Shown one piece after another: positions 9,501-18,957 of a stretch of DNA of 62,891 bases. How positions within the stretch are numbered: the first letter of the stretch is position 1; every line of letters starts with the position of its first letter. A model generated the notes under the pieces. That model did no database searches. It was not told the origin of the DNA and saw only the letters and a program-made list of their open reading frames with translations. This stretch comes from a virus. Location: positions 1-62,891 of the IMG/VR virus record IMGVR_UViG_3300027754_000089, one strand, 5' to 3'. Both the position numbers and the translations under genes were made by a program.

Positions 9501-12500
9501 CGTAAAAAAGCACGGCGACTCATACCGCTTGGCGTAGGTTGCATTTCCATTTGTGCCGCACCAAACGCCATGTCAACCAAGCCTTGTGCGTCAAGGCTTT
9601 CAGGGCGCATACCAAACTTTTGCAATAGTTTACGAAAACTATCTGCAATTTTACTTAGCCACTCACCCAACACACCTTTGATTTTGTTAGGGGTAACGCC
9701 CGCCTTAACCGCTTCTTCAACAGCATACGCCAAGATTTCATCAGATCTTTGACTTGCTGGGGTGTTAGCTTCGTCTACCCGTGCTATAGCTTCTTTAGCA
9801 ATGCGAGACTCTACAGAGTTGTCGTTTCTTTTTGCCCAAGATTCAATAGTGCTACTGAGCGTGTCATACTGTTCTTTGCCAAGTATGTTCTTTAACCCAA
9901 CGTGAGCGCCTACTTCGTGCAGTAAAACACCTAACGCTTGTCCTTGATTAATATTTTCTGCAATTAAAAAAACTTTGTTACCCGCAGTATCTACAAAACC
10001 GCGTGTGTTTGAAGGAATGCGGTCTTTATATTGAGGGTTGCTTTGTAATAGGGCATTAACAGAAGAATAGATTTTAATACGGCCTAGATCAGTAAAGTGT
10101 TTTTTTAATTCTTGATTAACTATAGAAACAGTACTGGGATTATCTGTACTACCGCGAGAAAACCCAATGCCTTTTTCAAGGTCTTCGTCAGCTTGGAAAA
10201 CCAACGGCCCCGCCTTGCCTTCATATATTTGTTCGCGTGTCACGTTAAGCACTTCTTCTGTCAACGCCACGGTTTCAGCAAACAAAGACTGCGCCGCTTT
10301 AGCGGGCATATTAAAGAATTGAGAAAGCGCTTCAACAAATCTAGTAAAAATACTCTTACGTGGTTTGTCTGAAGGAATTTCAGTCAACAGTTTTTGAAAT
10401 TCTCTGTTGGCAAACAACTCTGCAACAAATTCTTTGGCGTTGGTTAAACCGTAAATATCAGAAGGCTTCTTAGCGCCCAAGACCATGCTATGATTTCTAA
10501 AGTATGTTCTGCCTTCTGGCGTAGCTAACCAATCTACAACTTTAAGACGCAAAGCATCCATTTGTTTCATCAACTCAGGCTGCAAGTTCATAGCGCGAAC
10601 AGTTGCAGCATGAGTCAACTCATGCAATAAAACTTTATTAACTTGCGCTGAATTACTATTTACATAAACAACGTCAAGAGACGTGGTATAAATCCCCGAC
10701 GCACGCATTTTACCGTCTACAAGATAATCGTCAGTCATGTAAACACGACCGCTACCATCCATTATGGGGGCTTTAGAAAACACTTCAGCCAACGCATTAA
10801 ACAATTGCCTAACCATTGGAGACGTTGTTTTTTGTGCACCATAACGGGCGGCTTCTTCAAAAGTCAAACCATGCAACGGATGATCTTTTGCTATCGTTGT
10901 ATTAAATTTACGCGCGCCTGCGTTTTCAACAGCTTCTTTAGTCATTGACCGCAATTGTTCAGGTGTAGGTGCGGGTTTAGGTGTAGGTTTAAGTGCTGGC
11001 TCTTTTCTTTTTATTGGTGGATAGTTAATTAATGTTTTTACAGCAATAGGTCTGCTAGGTTTAAAAGGCGGCACTCGCATTGGATCAAAATCATTGTTCA
11101 ACGCATCGTCAATTAAATCGTCTTGTAATTGACTTTCAGGTGCTTTCTCTGCATTCTTTAATATCTTGCGTTCTTCTTTGAACGTGGCTTTAGCCGCTTC
11201 TTTGTTGAGCTTAGCATCTCTTACATACGCTTGTTGTTCAATAGTTAATTTTCTAAGCTCTTCTTTTGCATCATTGCGTTTAGCAACAGCTTCTTTTTTG
11301 GCTGTAGCTTGTTTCTTACGGCCTTCTGCGGTTGCAGATGGGTTGTTGGCAATGTAATCAATTTGTTTTTGTGCGGCAGCAAGTTCAACTTTCTTTACGG
11401 CAATCTGTTCAAGAGGCGTAACTTTGCCTTCGGCTTTTTCAAGTTTAAATTGTCTTTCTTGTTCAGCAACATTTGGTTCTTTAATAGCCGTCTGTATACG
11501 CCCTGTTTTAGTTTTGACTACGCCTTCTACTTTGCGAGTGGATAGTCTTAAAGGACGAATGCCTGACTCTTCGTACATTTGTTTCATGGTTGCTTCTAAT
11601 GTCGCACGTTGTGCTTCATCAAACTCTTCCATTGCTTCTTGTTCTTTACGATAAAATTCGTCAGTACTCGTAATTTTCTGTGGTGCGTTGTCTAATGCGT
11701 TGTATATTTTGTTGTACGAATTTTCCACAGCTTTGGCCGCGGCTTCCATTCCTGCTTTATCACCAGCAATACGTGCTTTTTCATACGCATTTTCGTATTT
11801 GCCAATGGCTCCACGCAAACCATTAACCGTATTTTGTACCGAAAAATTTAACGTATCACGAATAACAATGGTTTTATTGCTGCCGGGCGTACGTTCCAAT
11901 ATAGTGGCAATAGTCGGAGTACCGGGTTCTTTAGCGGGCATACCCGCCGCTTCACGCGCAGCCTCCGCTTTGTTCTTAGCAACTGTTTCTTCGTTCTGAG
12001 CTTTTCTAACAGCTTCTTTTGCGGCTTCTAATTTACGTTCGGCCTTATCGCCTTCGTTTATTAACGCCTTGTCAATAGTGTTGCCTGCTTGTTCTTCAAG
12101 AACTTTTTTCTGTGTGGCACGCGCTTGCTCAAGAGCTTTCTCAATACTATTAAAAATCTTTTTGTGCTTTTCAATGTCTTTAATAATAAATTCAAAACCG
12201 GCACGAATTTTTTTAGTATACGGGTGCAACAACAATTCTTTGGACACATAGTCCAAGCCATCCTCTAGTTCTTCTAGCTTTTTCTTAGCCTGAAAATAAG
12301 CTGTCTCAAGATCAGAAACCATGTTTCCAATTCTTTGACGAGCGGACATGCGTTGTTTTCTAATATTATTGGCTATTTTTATAGCTGTTGTAACAGCAGA
12401 ATCTTCAGCGGTAATTTTAGTCAGCGTTGCACGCGCCGCTTCAACAGGGTTTTTCTTGGACTCCTCAAGCTTTTTGTTGTACGCGTCAATCCGTTTTTGT

Positions 12501-15500
12501 TCTTCTTCAATCTTTCTTGCAATCGTGGCCGCACGCTTGGCTTGGAACTCAACTTGTCTGTTGTCTTCTGCAATAGATGCGCGAAGCTTATTAACTTCAC
12601 CGCTATCAAGGAAATTCATAAAGCGTTTGCTTGTTGTTCTGGTCACGCCTTTCTCAGACGCACCGGGGAACAACTCATTTTGCGCACCCTCATCGGCAAC
12701 GGCACCGCGCATGTTTTTAAGATCTTCCTCCAACTGACGCGGCATCTCCAACGCAAGACCGTTCTCTACACGGCGTACTTGCTCAAGCACAAGGTCTTGG
12801 CTTTCAGGCGATAGGTTTTTAAAATACTTTTGTAGCAACTCAAGTTGCGTAGTGTCTTCTTCAGAAGCTCTATTGAGCGCGGCTTCAAACTGCTGTTCTG
12901 TGGAACGTGTTTGTCCTTGGAACTGTGTCTTAAGTATGGGCGTTACTTTTGTAACTTTTGCATTGCCCTGCTCACGCGGCGCAGGGGCTTCAATGCCAGA
13001 TGCTTCATCAACGGCATCGCGCATTTGGCTACGTAAAGCTTTGGCCGCGGCATCATAGTTGTTGAAAACACGTTGCCCTAAAGGAGCACGGGAGATTTCT
13101 TCTTCTGCACCTCTAACAACTTTGTTAGCGCGCATCTGTGCTTGCGTTGTCTTAACCTGTAAAGGCTCAAAAATACCCGCACCGCGCTCAATCAATTCGG
13201 TTAAAACTTGTTCTAAGTTACCAACCGCATCTGTCTTTTCTTTGATAGATAACGGTGGTAGTTTGGCAATAACACGTTTAGCATCTATTTCATTCAACGC
13301 CAAACCAATAACAGTATCTTTTAAACGCTCTGCGGCGTTGCGCAATGTTTGGATTCGTGCATCGGAACGATACACGCTGTCTTCTCGTATGCGTTTAATA
13401 AAATCAGACAACCTATCAAAGGCGGTAAGTTGTGCTTGTGCCAAACGTGTAGCTCTGTTGGCACGGATAGTGTCAGGCGTTTGTTTACCTTCAACACCAG
13501 TTTCTTTAGCCAACAACCCTATCTCAAGTTGTCCAGCCCCTTGTTCTGTATCGGGTTCTCTAAGGTCAGCCAGTTGTTTGCGGATTTCTTGAGCACGCGT
13601 AGAGTTATTTGTAGCAAGCGCATACGACAGTTGTGCACGCAAAGAATCTGCTTGGCTTACACGTTCTGCGCCCATGCCTTCCATAACACGACCAACAACA
13701 AGTTTGTCCGTTTGTCTTTTACTTGTCAATATAGAGTCCACAAGCTTGTCCACTTGTGTAGAAACCTGACCCGTAGGTAAAGTAAAAGGCCCGCGACGCT
13801 CTTGCATACGCATCATTGCGTTGCGTTCTGGCGCTAGCTTGGCATTGCGTTCTGCTTCAGCAGTGGCTTCATCTTCTTGTTTACGTACGTTATCAAGATA
13901 CTCACGCTCTTGATCTTCAATTTCTTGTGGGCCGGGTTCATATGCGCGTGCTTTGAACGCTTCTTTAGATTCAACAAATTGATTTTTAAACTCACGCTTG
14001 GGCCCAAAGTCAAAGCCCAATTGTTCTTGGCCCGCTTCTTTCTTCAGCGCTTGGATCTCTTCACGTAGCTTTTTGGCTTTCTCAGGATCGTAGGCTGGGC
14101 CTGCCATGTCAGCAAACTCAGCTTCTTTCTTGGCCAATCTGTTCTGTATCTCTTGGGGATTTTTATACCCGCCAAGTTCTTTCAGTTGTTCATCAACGTA
14201 TTTCTTTTCATTGCGCAACAAGTTGCCCTGACGTTGCAATTTCTCATGCGCGTCATAGTCTTTTTTGGCTACGGCGTTGGACTCTTGTTCTTGATGTGCC
14301 TCTAAAAGACGTTCTAGTTCCTGCTGTTTTTGAGCAAACTCAACAACTTTCTTTTTGTTTTCGTCTTCAACTTGTTCTGAAGGTTTAACTTCTTCCGGAA
14401 CTTCTACGGGCTCCATACCGGGCAATGTGCCCTGTGCACTCTGGTAATACTCTTGTTGTGTCGGCCCTTGCGGTACTTCTTGAGCCGCCTGTTGTTCTAT
14501 GTTGGCATAGCGCTGTTCTTGTGCTTGCTGTGCTGCGCCCTTAACGCGGCGATACTCGCCCACTTGTTCTGCAAGCTGTTTGCCAATCTCTTTAAGCTGG
14601 GCACGAGCCGCCTTATAGGCGTCAATCTCTTCAAAAGATGCGCCTTTGCCGGGTCTTTTTATGGCTTTGAGATCGCGGAACTGCTTATCCAAAGCCTCGT
14701 AATTGTTAACAAACTCCGTGGCGTACTCAGGCGTTTGTTTGCGTGCTTCTAATTGAGCCGCTTCTTCTGCCTGTACGCGCTGAGCTTCTTCCTCCTGCCC
14801 CATCTGCTCCATGCGAGCTTTACGTTGTGCAATTTGTTTCTCTTGCTCAACTTGTTGTCTAGCACCACCGCGCTCAGACAAACGACCCGCCGCACCCATA
14901 GGCGCCAACAACCCAACTTGATATGCTGTCTGGCCATACTCGCGTAACGCGTCATCACTGGTAAGGGATAACCCTGCCTGTGAACGCTCCAACATTTGTT
15001 GTGCAACTTCTGTGGGAATCTCAGCCAATGCGCCTGTGGCTGTACCTTTTGCAAGAGTAGTAAGTAGCTTTTCTTCTGCCAACTTAGCGGCGTTGGCTCC
15101 TCCGCCCAATAGTGCTTTCTCAGGAATGCCAGTCAACTTACTGACAAGACGCCCGCCCAAAGGAATAAAGTTACCAGCAACATCTAACGCGGCTTGAGGC
15201 ACTGCTGCAAACCCAGCTTTCTCTCTGTTAATTTTTACAGGTTCACCACGCGCAGTTTGTTCTTCTGCTTGGCGTTCAATGTTGCCACCAAATTGAGTCA
15301 ATAAAGAAGGTACTGCGGCTCCGGCTAAACCACCAATAAGCGCACCCGTTGGGCCTGCAATTGAACCAAGGGCGGCACCTGCTCTAGCGCTACCAGCAAG
15401 AGCGGCAATGTTGGGGGCTTGTTCTGCTAATGCTGCGGGGATTTGACTGACTACTTCGCCTGCCGCAGGAAGAATGCCTTTTTCTTTGTATGCCTTGATT

Positions 15501-15808
15501 ACTTTATCAAGACTGGTTTGTTCAGCGTAACGCTCACCAATGTCTTTGCCACGTGAAATACCGGCTTTAGCCGCTTCCTCTGGACTACCGCCTAACAAAG
15601 AAGAAATACCTGTACGTGCTTGAGAGATGAGGGACTCAGCGCCTTTGCTTACTGCGGCACCAAGTCCTTTTTTAGAGTACCCAACTTGTTCATAGAACTC
15701 GGGTAGCGGGATGTCTGGGTAAAACTTTTCGTGAAGTGCGTCTGCTAGTTGCTTGTCGCTTAAGTCCTTGTACTGTGGAAACTTACTACGTACTTCACTG
15801 ATGTTCAT
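6464..15808 (-). CDS. Giant internal virion (large polyvalent) protein, 3114 aa
   Basis: This is very likely an ejected internal virion protein. The N-terminus (ISEVRSKFPQYKDLSDKQLA) is a motif common to large phage internal proteins, followed by glycine/alanine-rich hydrophobic stretches (about 45-200) that may be membrane-active. Residues about 310-1650 are mostly charged coiled coil. Two zinc-peptidase-like motifs follow: HELTH at 1729-1733 with Glu1793 and Glu1796 downstream, and HEVGAH at 1964-1969. A twin-arginine-like segment, MSRRAFLRGAVAAVGG, begins at Met2096. The C-terminal third, around 2700-2870, resembles the LPD38 domain of large polyvalent proteins. It is the last gene of the minus-strand block and its 3' end overlaps the opposing 6325-6558 gene. 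Domain names are from memory of families and have not been searched. Confidence 0.85.
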   Translation of the reverse strand: MNISEVRSKFPQYKDLSDKQLADALHEKFYPDIPLPEFYEQVGYSKKGLGAAVSKGAESLISQARTGISSLLGGSPEEAAKAGISRGKDIGERYAEQTSLDKVIKAYKEKGILPAAGEVVSQIPAALAEQAPNIAALAGSARAGAALGSIAGPTGALIGGLAGAAVPSLLTQFGGNIERQAEEQTARGEPVKINREKAGFAAVPQAALDVAGNFIPLGGRLVSKLTGIPEKALLGGGANAAKLAEEKLLTTLAKGTATGALAEIPTEVAQQMLERSQAGLSLTSDDALREYGQTAYQVGLLAPMGAAGRLSERGGARQQVEQEKQIAQRKARMEQMGQEEEAQRVQAEEAAQLEARKQTPEYATEFVNNYEALDKQFRDLKAIKRPGKGASFEEIDAYKAARAQLKEIGKQLAEQVGEYRRVKGAAQQAQEQRYANIEQQAAQEVPQGPTQQEYYQSAQGTLPGMEPVEVPEEVKPSEQVEDENKKKVVEFAQKQQELERLLEAHQEQESNAVAKKDYDAHEKLQRQGNLLRNEKKYVDEQLKELGGYKNPQEIQNRLAKKEAEFADMAGPAYDPEKAKKLREEIQALKKEAGQEQLGFDFGPKREFKNQFVESKEAFKARAYEPGPQEIEDQEREYLDNVRKQEDEATAEAERNAKLAPERNAMMRMQERRGPFTLPTGQVSTQVDKLVDSILTSKRQTDKLVVGRVMEGMGAERVSQADSLRAQLSYALATNNSTRAQEIRKQLADLREPDTEQGAGQLEIGLLAKETGVEGKQTPDTIRANRATRLAQAQLTAFDRLSDFIKRIREDSVYRSDARIQTLRNAAERLKDTVIGLALNEIDAKRVIAKLPPLSIKEKTDAVGNLEQVLTELIERGAGIFEPLQVKTTQAQMRANKVVRGAEEEISRAPLGQRVFNNYDAAAKALRSQMRDAVDEASGIEAPAPREQGNAKVTKVTPILKTQFQGQTRSTEQQFEAALNRASEEDTTQLELLQKYFKNLSPESQDLVLEQVRRVENGLALEMPRQLEEDLKNMRGAVADEGAQNELFPGASEKGVTRTTSKRFMNFLDSGEVNKLRASIAEDNRQVEFQAKRAATIARKIEEEQKRIDAYNKKLEESKKNPVEAARATLTKITAEDSAVTTAIKIANNIRKQRMSARQRIGNMVSDLETAYFQAKKKLEELEDGLDYVSKELLLHPYTKKIRAGFEFIIKDIEKHKKIFNSIEKALEQARATQKKVLEEQAGNTIDKALINEGDKAERKLEAAKEAVRKAQNEETVAKNKAEAAREAAGMPAKEPGTPTIATILERTPGSNKTIVIRDTLNFSVQNTVNGLRGAIGKYENAYEKARIAGDKAGMEAAAKAVENSYNKIYNALDNAPQKITSTDEFYRKEQEAMEEFDEAQRATLEATMKQMYEESGIRPLRLSTRKVEGVVKTKTGRIQTAIKEPNVAEQERQFKLEKAEGKVTPLEQIAVKKVELAAAQKQIDYIANNPSATAEGRKKQATAKKEAVAKRNDAKEELRKLTIEQQAYVRDAKLNKEAAKATFKEERKILKNAEKAPESQLQDDLIDDALNNDFDPMRVPPFKPSRPIAVKTLINYPPIKRKEPALKPTPKPAPTPEQLRSMTKEAVENAGARKFNTTIAKDHPLHGLTFEEAARYGAQKTTSPMVRQLFNALAEVFSKAPIMDGSGRVYMTDDYLVDGKMRASGIYTTSLDVVYVNSNSAQVNKVLLHELTHAATVRAMNLQPELMKQMDALRLKVVDWLATPEGRTYFRNHSMVLGAKKPSDIYGLTNAKEFVAELFANREFQKLLTEIPSDKPRKSIFTRFVEALSQFFNMPAKAAQSLFAETVALTEEVLNVTREQIYEGKAGPLVFQADEDLEKGIGFSRGSTDNPSTVSIVNQELKKHFTDLGRIKIYSSVNALLQSNPQYKDRIPSNTRGFVDTAGNKVFLIAENINQGQALGVLLHEVGAHVGLKNILGKEQYDTLSSTIESWAKRNDNSVESRIAKEAIARVDEANTPASQRSDEILAYAVEEAVKAGVTPNKIKGVLGEWLSKIADSFRKLLQKFGMRPESLDAQGLVDMAFGAAQMEMQPTPSGMSRRAFLRGAVAAVGGMQLPAVNMGMSLDAKAKLFNATLNAADSWFSTAIGMAKTPALRNIVKQYSFDIDNDVFAEALYNADSDIEGKESLYSHLHWESYGNGDSTESLIDLLKSKPDAVEKLQAAVLNVRSQLVATIDKLPKKENGEIAENELPEVGELLFSVKPKYVSAELAAAGHIADQFVAKQKNIKQRVQAASGGWLGLETQFVDRFAGFEKLSKLMEPLRGSQMMFYLRMYDQRMNFVAQSVARGAPQIVEKIRADGKKEYLIEATEGDSLKGVVETLKEATPLVGNGEAVNRLFTLYMSAVRVKDKGIGSLNFNGRVTEADLAAAVKAVENTPGLKKIFEAARHEYNGYNKNLINFLVQTGAISKEHAANLLKENDYIPWYRQRNGVAELVIGSETPVRIGSIAEQPYLQELVGGDEPILDFMTSSVQNTNMLADMGLRNLATKNAVFELANMGLAKIGGGRSTSGPDVVKFKDNGQDKYALIDTDQVGIPADILVKGMEGIPTQMPAMMRLLAAPAQLLRKAVTLSPLYAAKQLFRDSVAAPLLAGADFTPVMGAIREIGSPTKEILEKRGITGGQIFTGTSEDLTKILKDITAGRSNWSQLIAKAEAINMEADAATRRAQYNSYIKQGLSEMEATLMSLESMNFNKRGASPSVHWMNAMIPFFNAQIQSMNVLYKALTGKLPFNERLKIQEKLLTRGLMVAAGTLAYANMMQDDEAYKNATPEQKYGNWFIRIPGVDEPIRLPIPFEIGYIFKALPEALYNTMKNKHGGEEAVKAFEQILLQTIPGGTSYGIPQALRPAIEAGLGKSFYTGRDTLTPHEAALMPEYQFRANTTEVSKLIGKVAGVSPIKLDELIRGYTGTMGLAFAQAVSMGVPTGESPEKAYKRLSETPVVGGLFQPNDAGGIITSVYDKLADLKKLETTVDDLITKGEKAEAMRLVQTRSNDYMMASMSDYYTSTMRDLTAYENAIRSTSMSGEDKRSKLDEVRQMKIRFANTMRENLDKTTRQSALP

Positions 15809-15818
15809 GTTTTACTTT

Positions 15819-17936
15819 CTACGTTTTACGTAATCCCAGAGGGTCTAATTGTGCACCGGCTGTTGCGGTACCGCTGCTTATCCCAGCAGGTGTTGCCATT
15901 CTAAACGCTTGAAACGCTCTTTGCAAGAACTCATCTTGTTTTGCTCTTTGCATTTCTGGGGTCAAACTCATAGCATCCATTTTGTTTAAAGATTTAAGCC
16001 AATTGTCGTACATTACATCTGCTTGGTGCATTGCTTGCGCTGTATTGACTCCGCCAGATTCAAGATTTGACGCTTTAGCGTTGGCTTCTCTGGCCAAAGC
16101 CTGACGATACATGTCTTCGCGTTCAGTCTTTTGTTGCTCGCGTTTCATGGCAAGAGCGCCAAGTCCAGCTTCGCCCACAGCACCACCAATATTGGGGTTT
16201 TTGCTAGCCATTAAACCAAGACCAAACGCTACAAGGTCGTCGTCGCTCATGCCTTTGGCTTTCTTTGGCGTTAACTCTGCTTTAGCCGCTTCCATAAAGG
16301 AGTCTTTGGCTTTCTCAGGAATGCCTTGTTTAATTTCCCCATTGGGGCTCATGTCATCATCTCTTAGTGGCACTGGTGCAACTGGAGCAGTTTCTTCTGT
16401 GCCGGGTTCAACCAAAGGTTGATTCAAAGGACGCACTAAATTTCTAGCCGTTTCCTCATTAAAGCCTAACGACGTTCCTTTGCGACCACTGGGGGCGCTA
16501 GTGATAACCCTAGGTATTTGTGATACTGCATTTTTCATTTGCTCCATGTAAGGCATTTTGCTTGGGCCTTCGGGATTGTTTGCAGCAGCATCTTGAATAG
16601 CAGCCGCAAAACCAACATCGCCGCTCATGGCGCTCAACATAGGATTGTCTACCATTTCTTTACGACGGTTTGCAGGTAAAGTTTGCAAATCTTGCATTGC
16701 TTTATCAGTCAACATACCACCAATAACAGGGATAGCCGTTGCAACGCCAGCACCACGAATCAAACCGGGTACTCTACTGGCTGAAAAAGCTTCACGAGCA
16801 GTAGGTATCAAAGCAGAAGGTATTAGTGATTGACCTAAACCTGTACCAGTTGTGCCTTCTAAACTTGGCATTTTTTCTTTGTTTTGCAAAGAAGCAAGTC
16901 CCGCATCTTTATTTGGTAATTCCCCTGCATTGGCTGACGGCAAACCAAGCCCTGCCATTTTTAATTTTGTCCAGTTACGAAGATCTCCAACAGTTTTTTC
17001 TCCTTTACTGCCTAGCACTTCAGGATTAGCTTTAATAATTTCGTCTGCTCTTTTAGGAGTTGTATTTTTTAAAAACTCAGCAACTGTTTGTTTTGGATTG
17101 GCGGTTAATAGAGCTTTGCCAACAGGTTCCCCTAAAAAATGAGTTCCGTACAATTCGTGCGGTTCAGGAGCCCTGCCCAAAGATTTTTCCAAAGCCTTTT
17201 GATTTTTGCCAAGATATAAACCACCCAATCTAATTGCTTCGCCGGGATCATTGCGCAACGCTGGATCACCGCCTAAATCTTTGTATGTTTTATCAATAAA
17301 TTGAAAAAAGTTGGTAGCCGAAGATTTTGGATTTTTACCTGTTCCTTCTACGCCTGCAATCATTTGCATTACTTTTGGATCTACCCCATTGGCTATAGCA
17401 GAATCAATCATCATTTGACGATAGTCAGGTTTAGCTTTAACAGCCCCTTGATCCGCAAAATGTGCAACACCGCCAGCAGCCATACTTCTTGGGGTCACAC
17501 CACTGTCGGGATGCAAGTCAACTGCGGGAGCCATCTGAGCATAGTTAAACATGCCCGGTTGTTGGGGGCCGCCATCGGCATAACCCGCGATACCACCATC
17601 AGCCATGTGCTGTAAGTTGGGAGCGTTTAGTGCTCCAATGCCTTGGTTCTCAGGTAATACAGTACCGCCGTGTGCATAGCCTGTGGCGTTGCCCATCATA
17701 TCCACATTAGGCATAGACCCTACGTCAGCTACAGCCGCTTCATTGACTTTAGGAGGCATAGCTCCAGCCATTCTCGCTTGTGCAGCACGGCGCATTTCTT
17801 TACGGCGTGAGTCTTCCGAAATAATAAACGGAAGCACATAAGGATCATTTTTGTGCATCATCGCCATCTGCTTCAATGCCATATCAGGCATCATTGCAAT
17901 TCCAGATGTAAGTTTTTGTGAGTTGGGTAGTGCCAT
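15819..17936 (-). CDS. Internal virion protein with lysozyme-like transglycosylase domain
   Basis: The product has 705 residues. The region about 170-320 looks like a soluble lytic transglycosylase/lysozyme fold: an alpha-helical block with MIAGVEGTGKN placing the candidate catalytic glutamate at 197, followed by SSATNFFQF. It would cut peptidoglycan locally during genome entry, as T7 gp16 does. The N-terminal 160 residues contain repeated Gly-Gly motifs (ADGG, AAGGVAHFADQG) shared with neighbouring virion proteins. The middle is a hydrophobic Ala/Gly segment (about 375-420) and the C-terminus is charged helix. It sits between the giant protein and the Gln-rich protein in an ejectosome-like gene group. 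Confidence 0.75.
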   Translation of the reverse strand: MALPNSQKLTSGIAMMPDMALKQMAMMHKNDPYVLPFIISEDSRRKEMRRAAQARMAGAMPPKVNEAAVADVGSMPNVDMMGNATGYAHGGTVLPENQGIGALNAPNLQHMADGGIAGYADGGPQQPGMFNYAQMAPAVDLHPDSGVTPRSMAAGGVAHFADQGAVKAKPDYRQMMIDSAIANGVDPKVMQMIAGVEGTGKNPKSSATNFFQFIDKTYKDLGGDPALRNDPGEAIRLGGLYLGKNQKALEKSLGRAPEPHELYGTHFLGEPVGKALLTANPKQTVAEFLKNTTPKRADEIIKANPEVLGSKGEKTVGDLRNWTKLKMAGLGLPSANAGELPNKDAGLASLQNKEKMPSLEGTTGTGLGQSLIPSALIPTAREAFSASRVPGLIRGAGVATAIPVIGGMLTDKAMQDLQTLPANRRKEMVDNPMLSAMSGDVGFAAAIQDAAANNPEGPSKMPYMEQMKNAVSQIPRVITSAPSGRKGTSLGFNEETARNLVRPLNQPLVEPGTEETAPVAPVPLRDDDMSPNGEIKQGIPEKAKDSFMEAAKAELTPKKAKGMSDDDLVAFGLGLMASKNPNIGGAVGEAGLGALAMKREQQKTEREDMYRQALAREANAKASNLESGGVNTAQAMHQADVMYDNWLKSLNKMDAMSLTPEMQRAKQDEFLQRAFQAFRMATPAGISSGTATAGAQLDPLGLRKT

Positions 17937-17940
17937 TTTA

Positions 17941-18948
17941 TTAACCCATGTTATAGATTGCTAACTCTGCTAAACCAGCAGGACGTTTGACTGCACCGCC
18001 TTCAGCAAATAAACCAAGGCCTTTGGCAGCAATACCCGCACCAGCAACTTGCCCTAGCATAGAAGGGGGCGCTTGATACACACTGCCTGTACTCTGGGCC
18101 ATTGGAAGACCGCGCAAGATATCGGACATAAAACTGATTTGCTTGTATGGGTTGTTCTGGTAGTTCAAGAAGTCTTGATACTGATTGTTCAACTGGTTTT
18201 GAACTTGCTGTTGCTGTACGCCACCATACTGCGCTTGTTGCGCGTTGATGCCCATGTTTTGTTGGTACTGCTGATTGCCAATGCCAGCTAAGTTTGAAGC
18301 GGCAGTATTGGCTGCTTGAAGACCTTGAAGCCCAAGACCTGCACCAAACTGTTGCTGTTGAGCATTGAGTTGGTTCTGGGTGTTGTATTGAGTTTGCGCT
18401 TGGTTGTACGCATCAAATTGATTTTTGGCTAAATTGCGTTGAAGGTCAGCGTTGTTTTGCGCGCCCATAATGGCTTGACGCCCACCACCAAACGCACCGC
18501 CTAATGTGGCTTGTGCATTATTTTGTGCATTTTGGATACCCGCATTTCTATAAGCTGCCGCATCCATGACGCCTGTAAAAGGATTCATCATGCTGTTGCC
18601 AGTTATATTACCCTTTGCGTCTTTAATATTGGCGTTGCTAAACGCGGTGTTGAAATTAGATGGGCTAAACGTGTATTGTTGATTAAGAGCCCCAAGACCT
18701 GCCATACCCGCAAGAGCTGTTGCATCTTGCAACTGCGGTGCAGTTTGCATAGTAGCCGCATTGCCAAACGCTTGTTGCTGTAGGGGCGTGAACTGCGCTA
18801 CCCGGTCTCCCATATACTGTTGATAATCAACATTAGGATCTGTAATAGCTCGGGCATTCCCGATCATGTTTTCTACATCCGCTTTAGCGTAGTCGGGGAT
18901 GGTTGTGTAATTTGTTGTTTGTTGTACAAATTGTGGATCTGATGCCAT
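17941..18948 (-). CDS. Gln/Asn/Ala-rich internal virion protein
   Basis: The product has 335 residues with very high Gln, Asn and Ala content and long predicted helices (about 60-290), ending in a Gly-Gly motif (AEGGAVKRPAG). Composition and position between the transglycosylase protein and the 893-aa protein are typical of internal core or ejection proteins of short-tailed phages. There is no enzymatic motif. It ends five bases before the next start. Confidence 0.7.
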   Translation of the reverse strand: MASDPQFVQQTTNYTTIPDYAKADVENMIGNARAITDPNVDYQQYMGDRVAQFTPLQQQAFGNAATMQTAPQLQDATALAGMAGLGALNQQYTFSPSNFNTAFSNANIKDAKGNITGNSMMNPFTGVMDAAAYRNAGIQNAQNNAQATLGGAFGGGRQAIMGAQNNADLQRNLAKNQFDAYNQAQTQYNTQNQLNAQQQQFGAGLGLQGLQAANTAASNLAGIGNQQYQQNMGINAQQAQYGGVQQQQVQNQLNNQYQDFLNYQNNPYKQISFMSDILRGLPMAQSTGSVYQAPPSMLGQVAGAGIAAKGLGLFAEGGAVKRPAGLAELAIYNMG

Positions 18949-18957
18949 GATTCTTCC

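Noticed and set aside
12335-12814. Plus-strand open frames within the giant virion gene
   Set aside because: Antisense shadows; Cys/Phe/Leu-rich with no start signal. The giant frame is continuous and has recognisable motifs.
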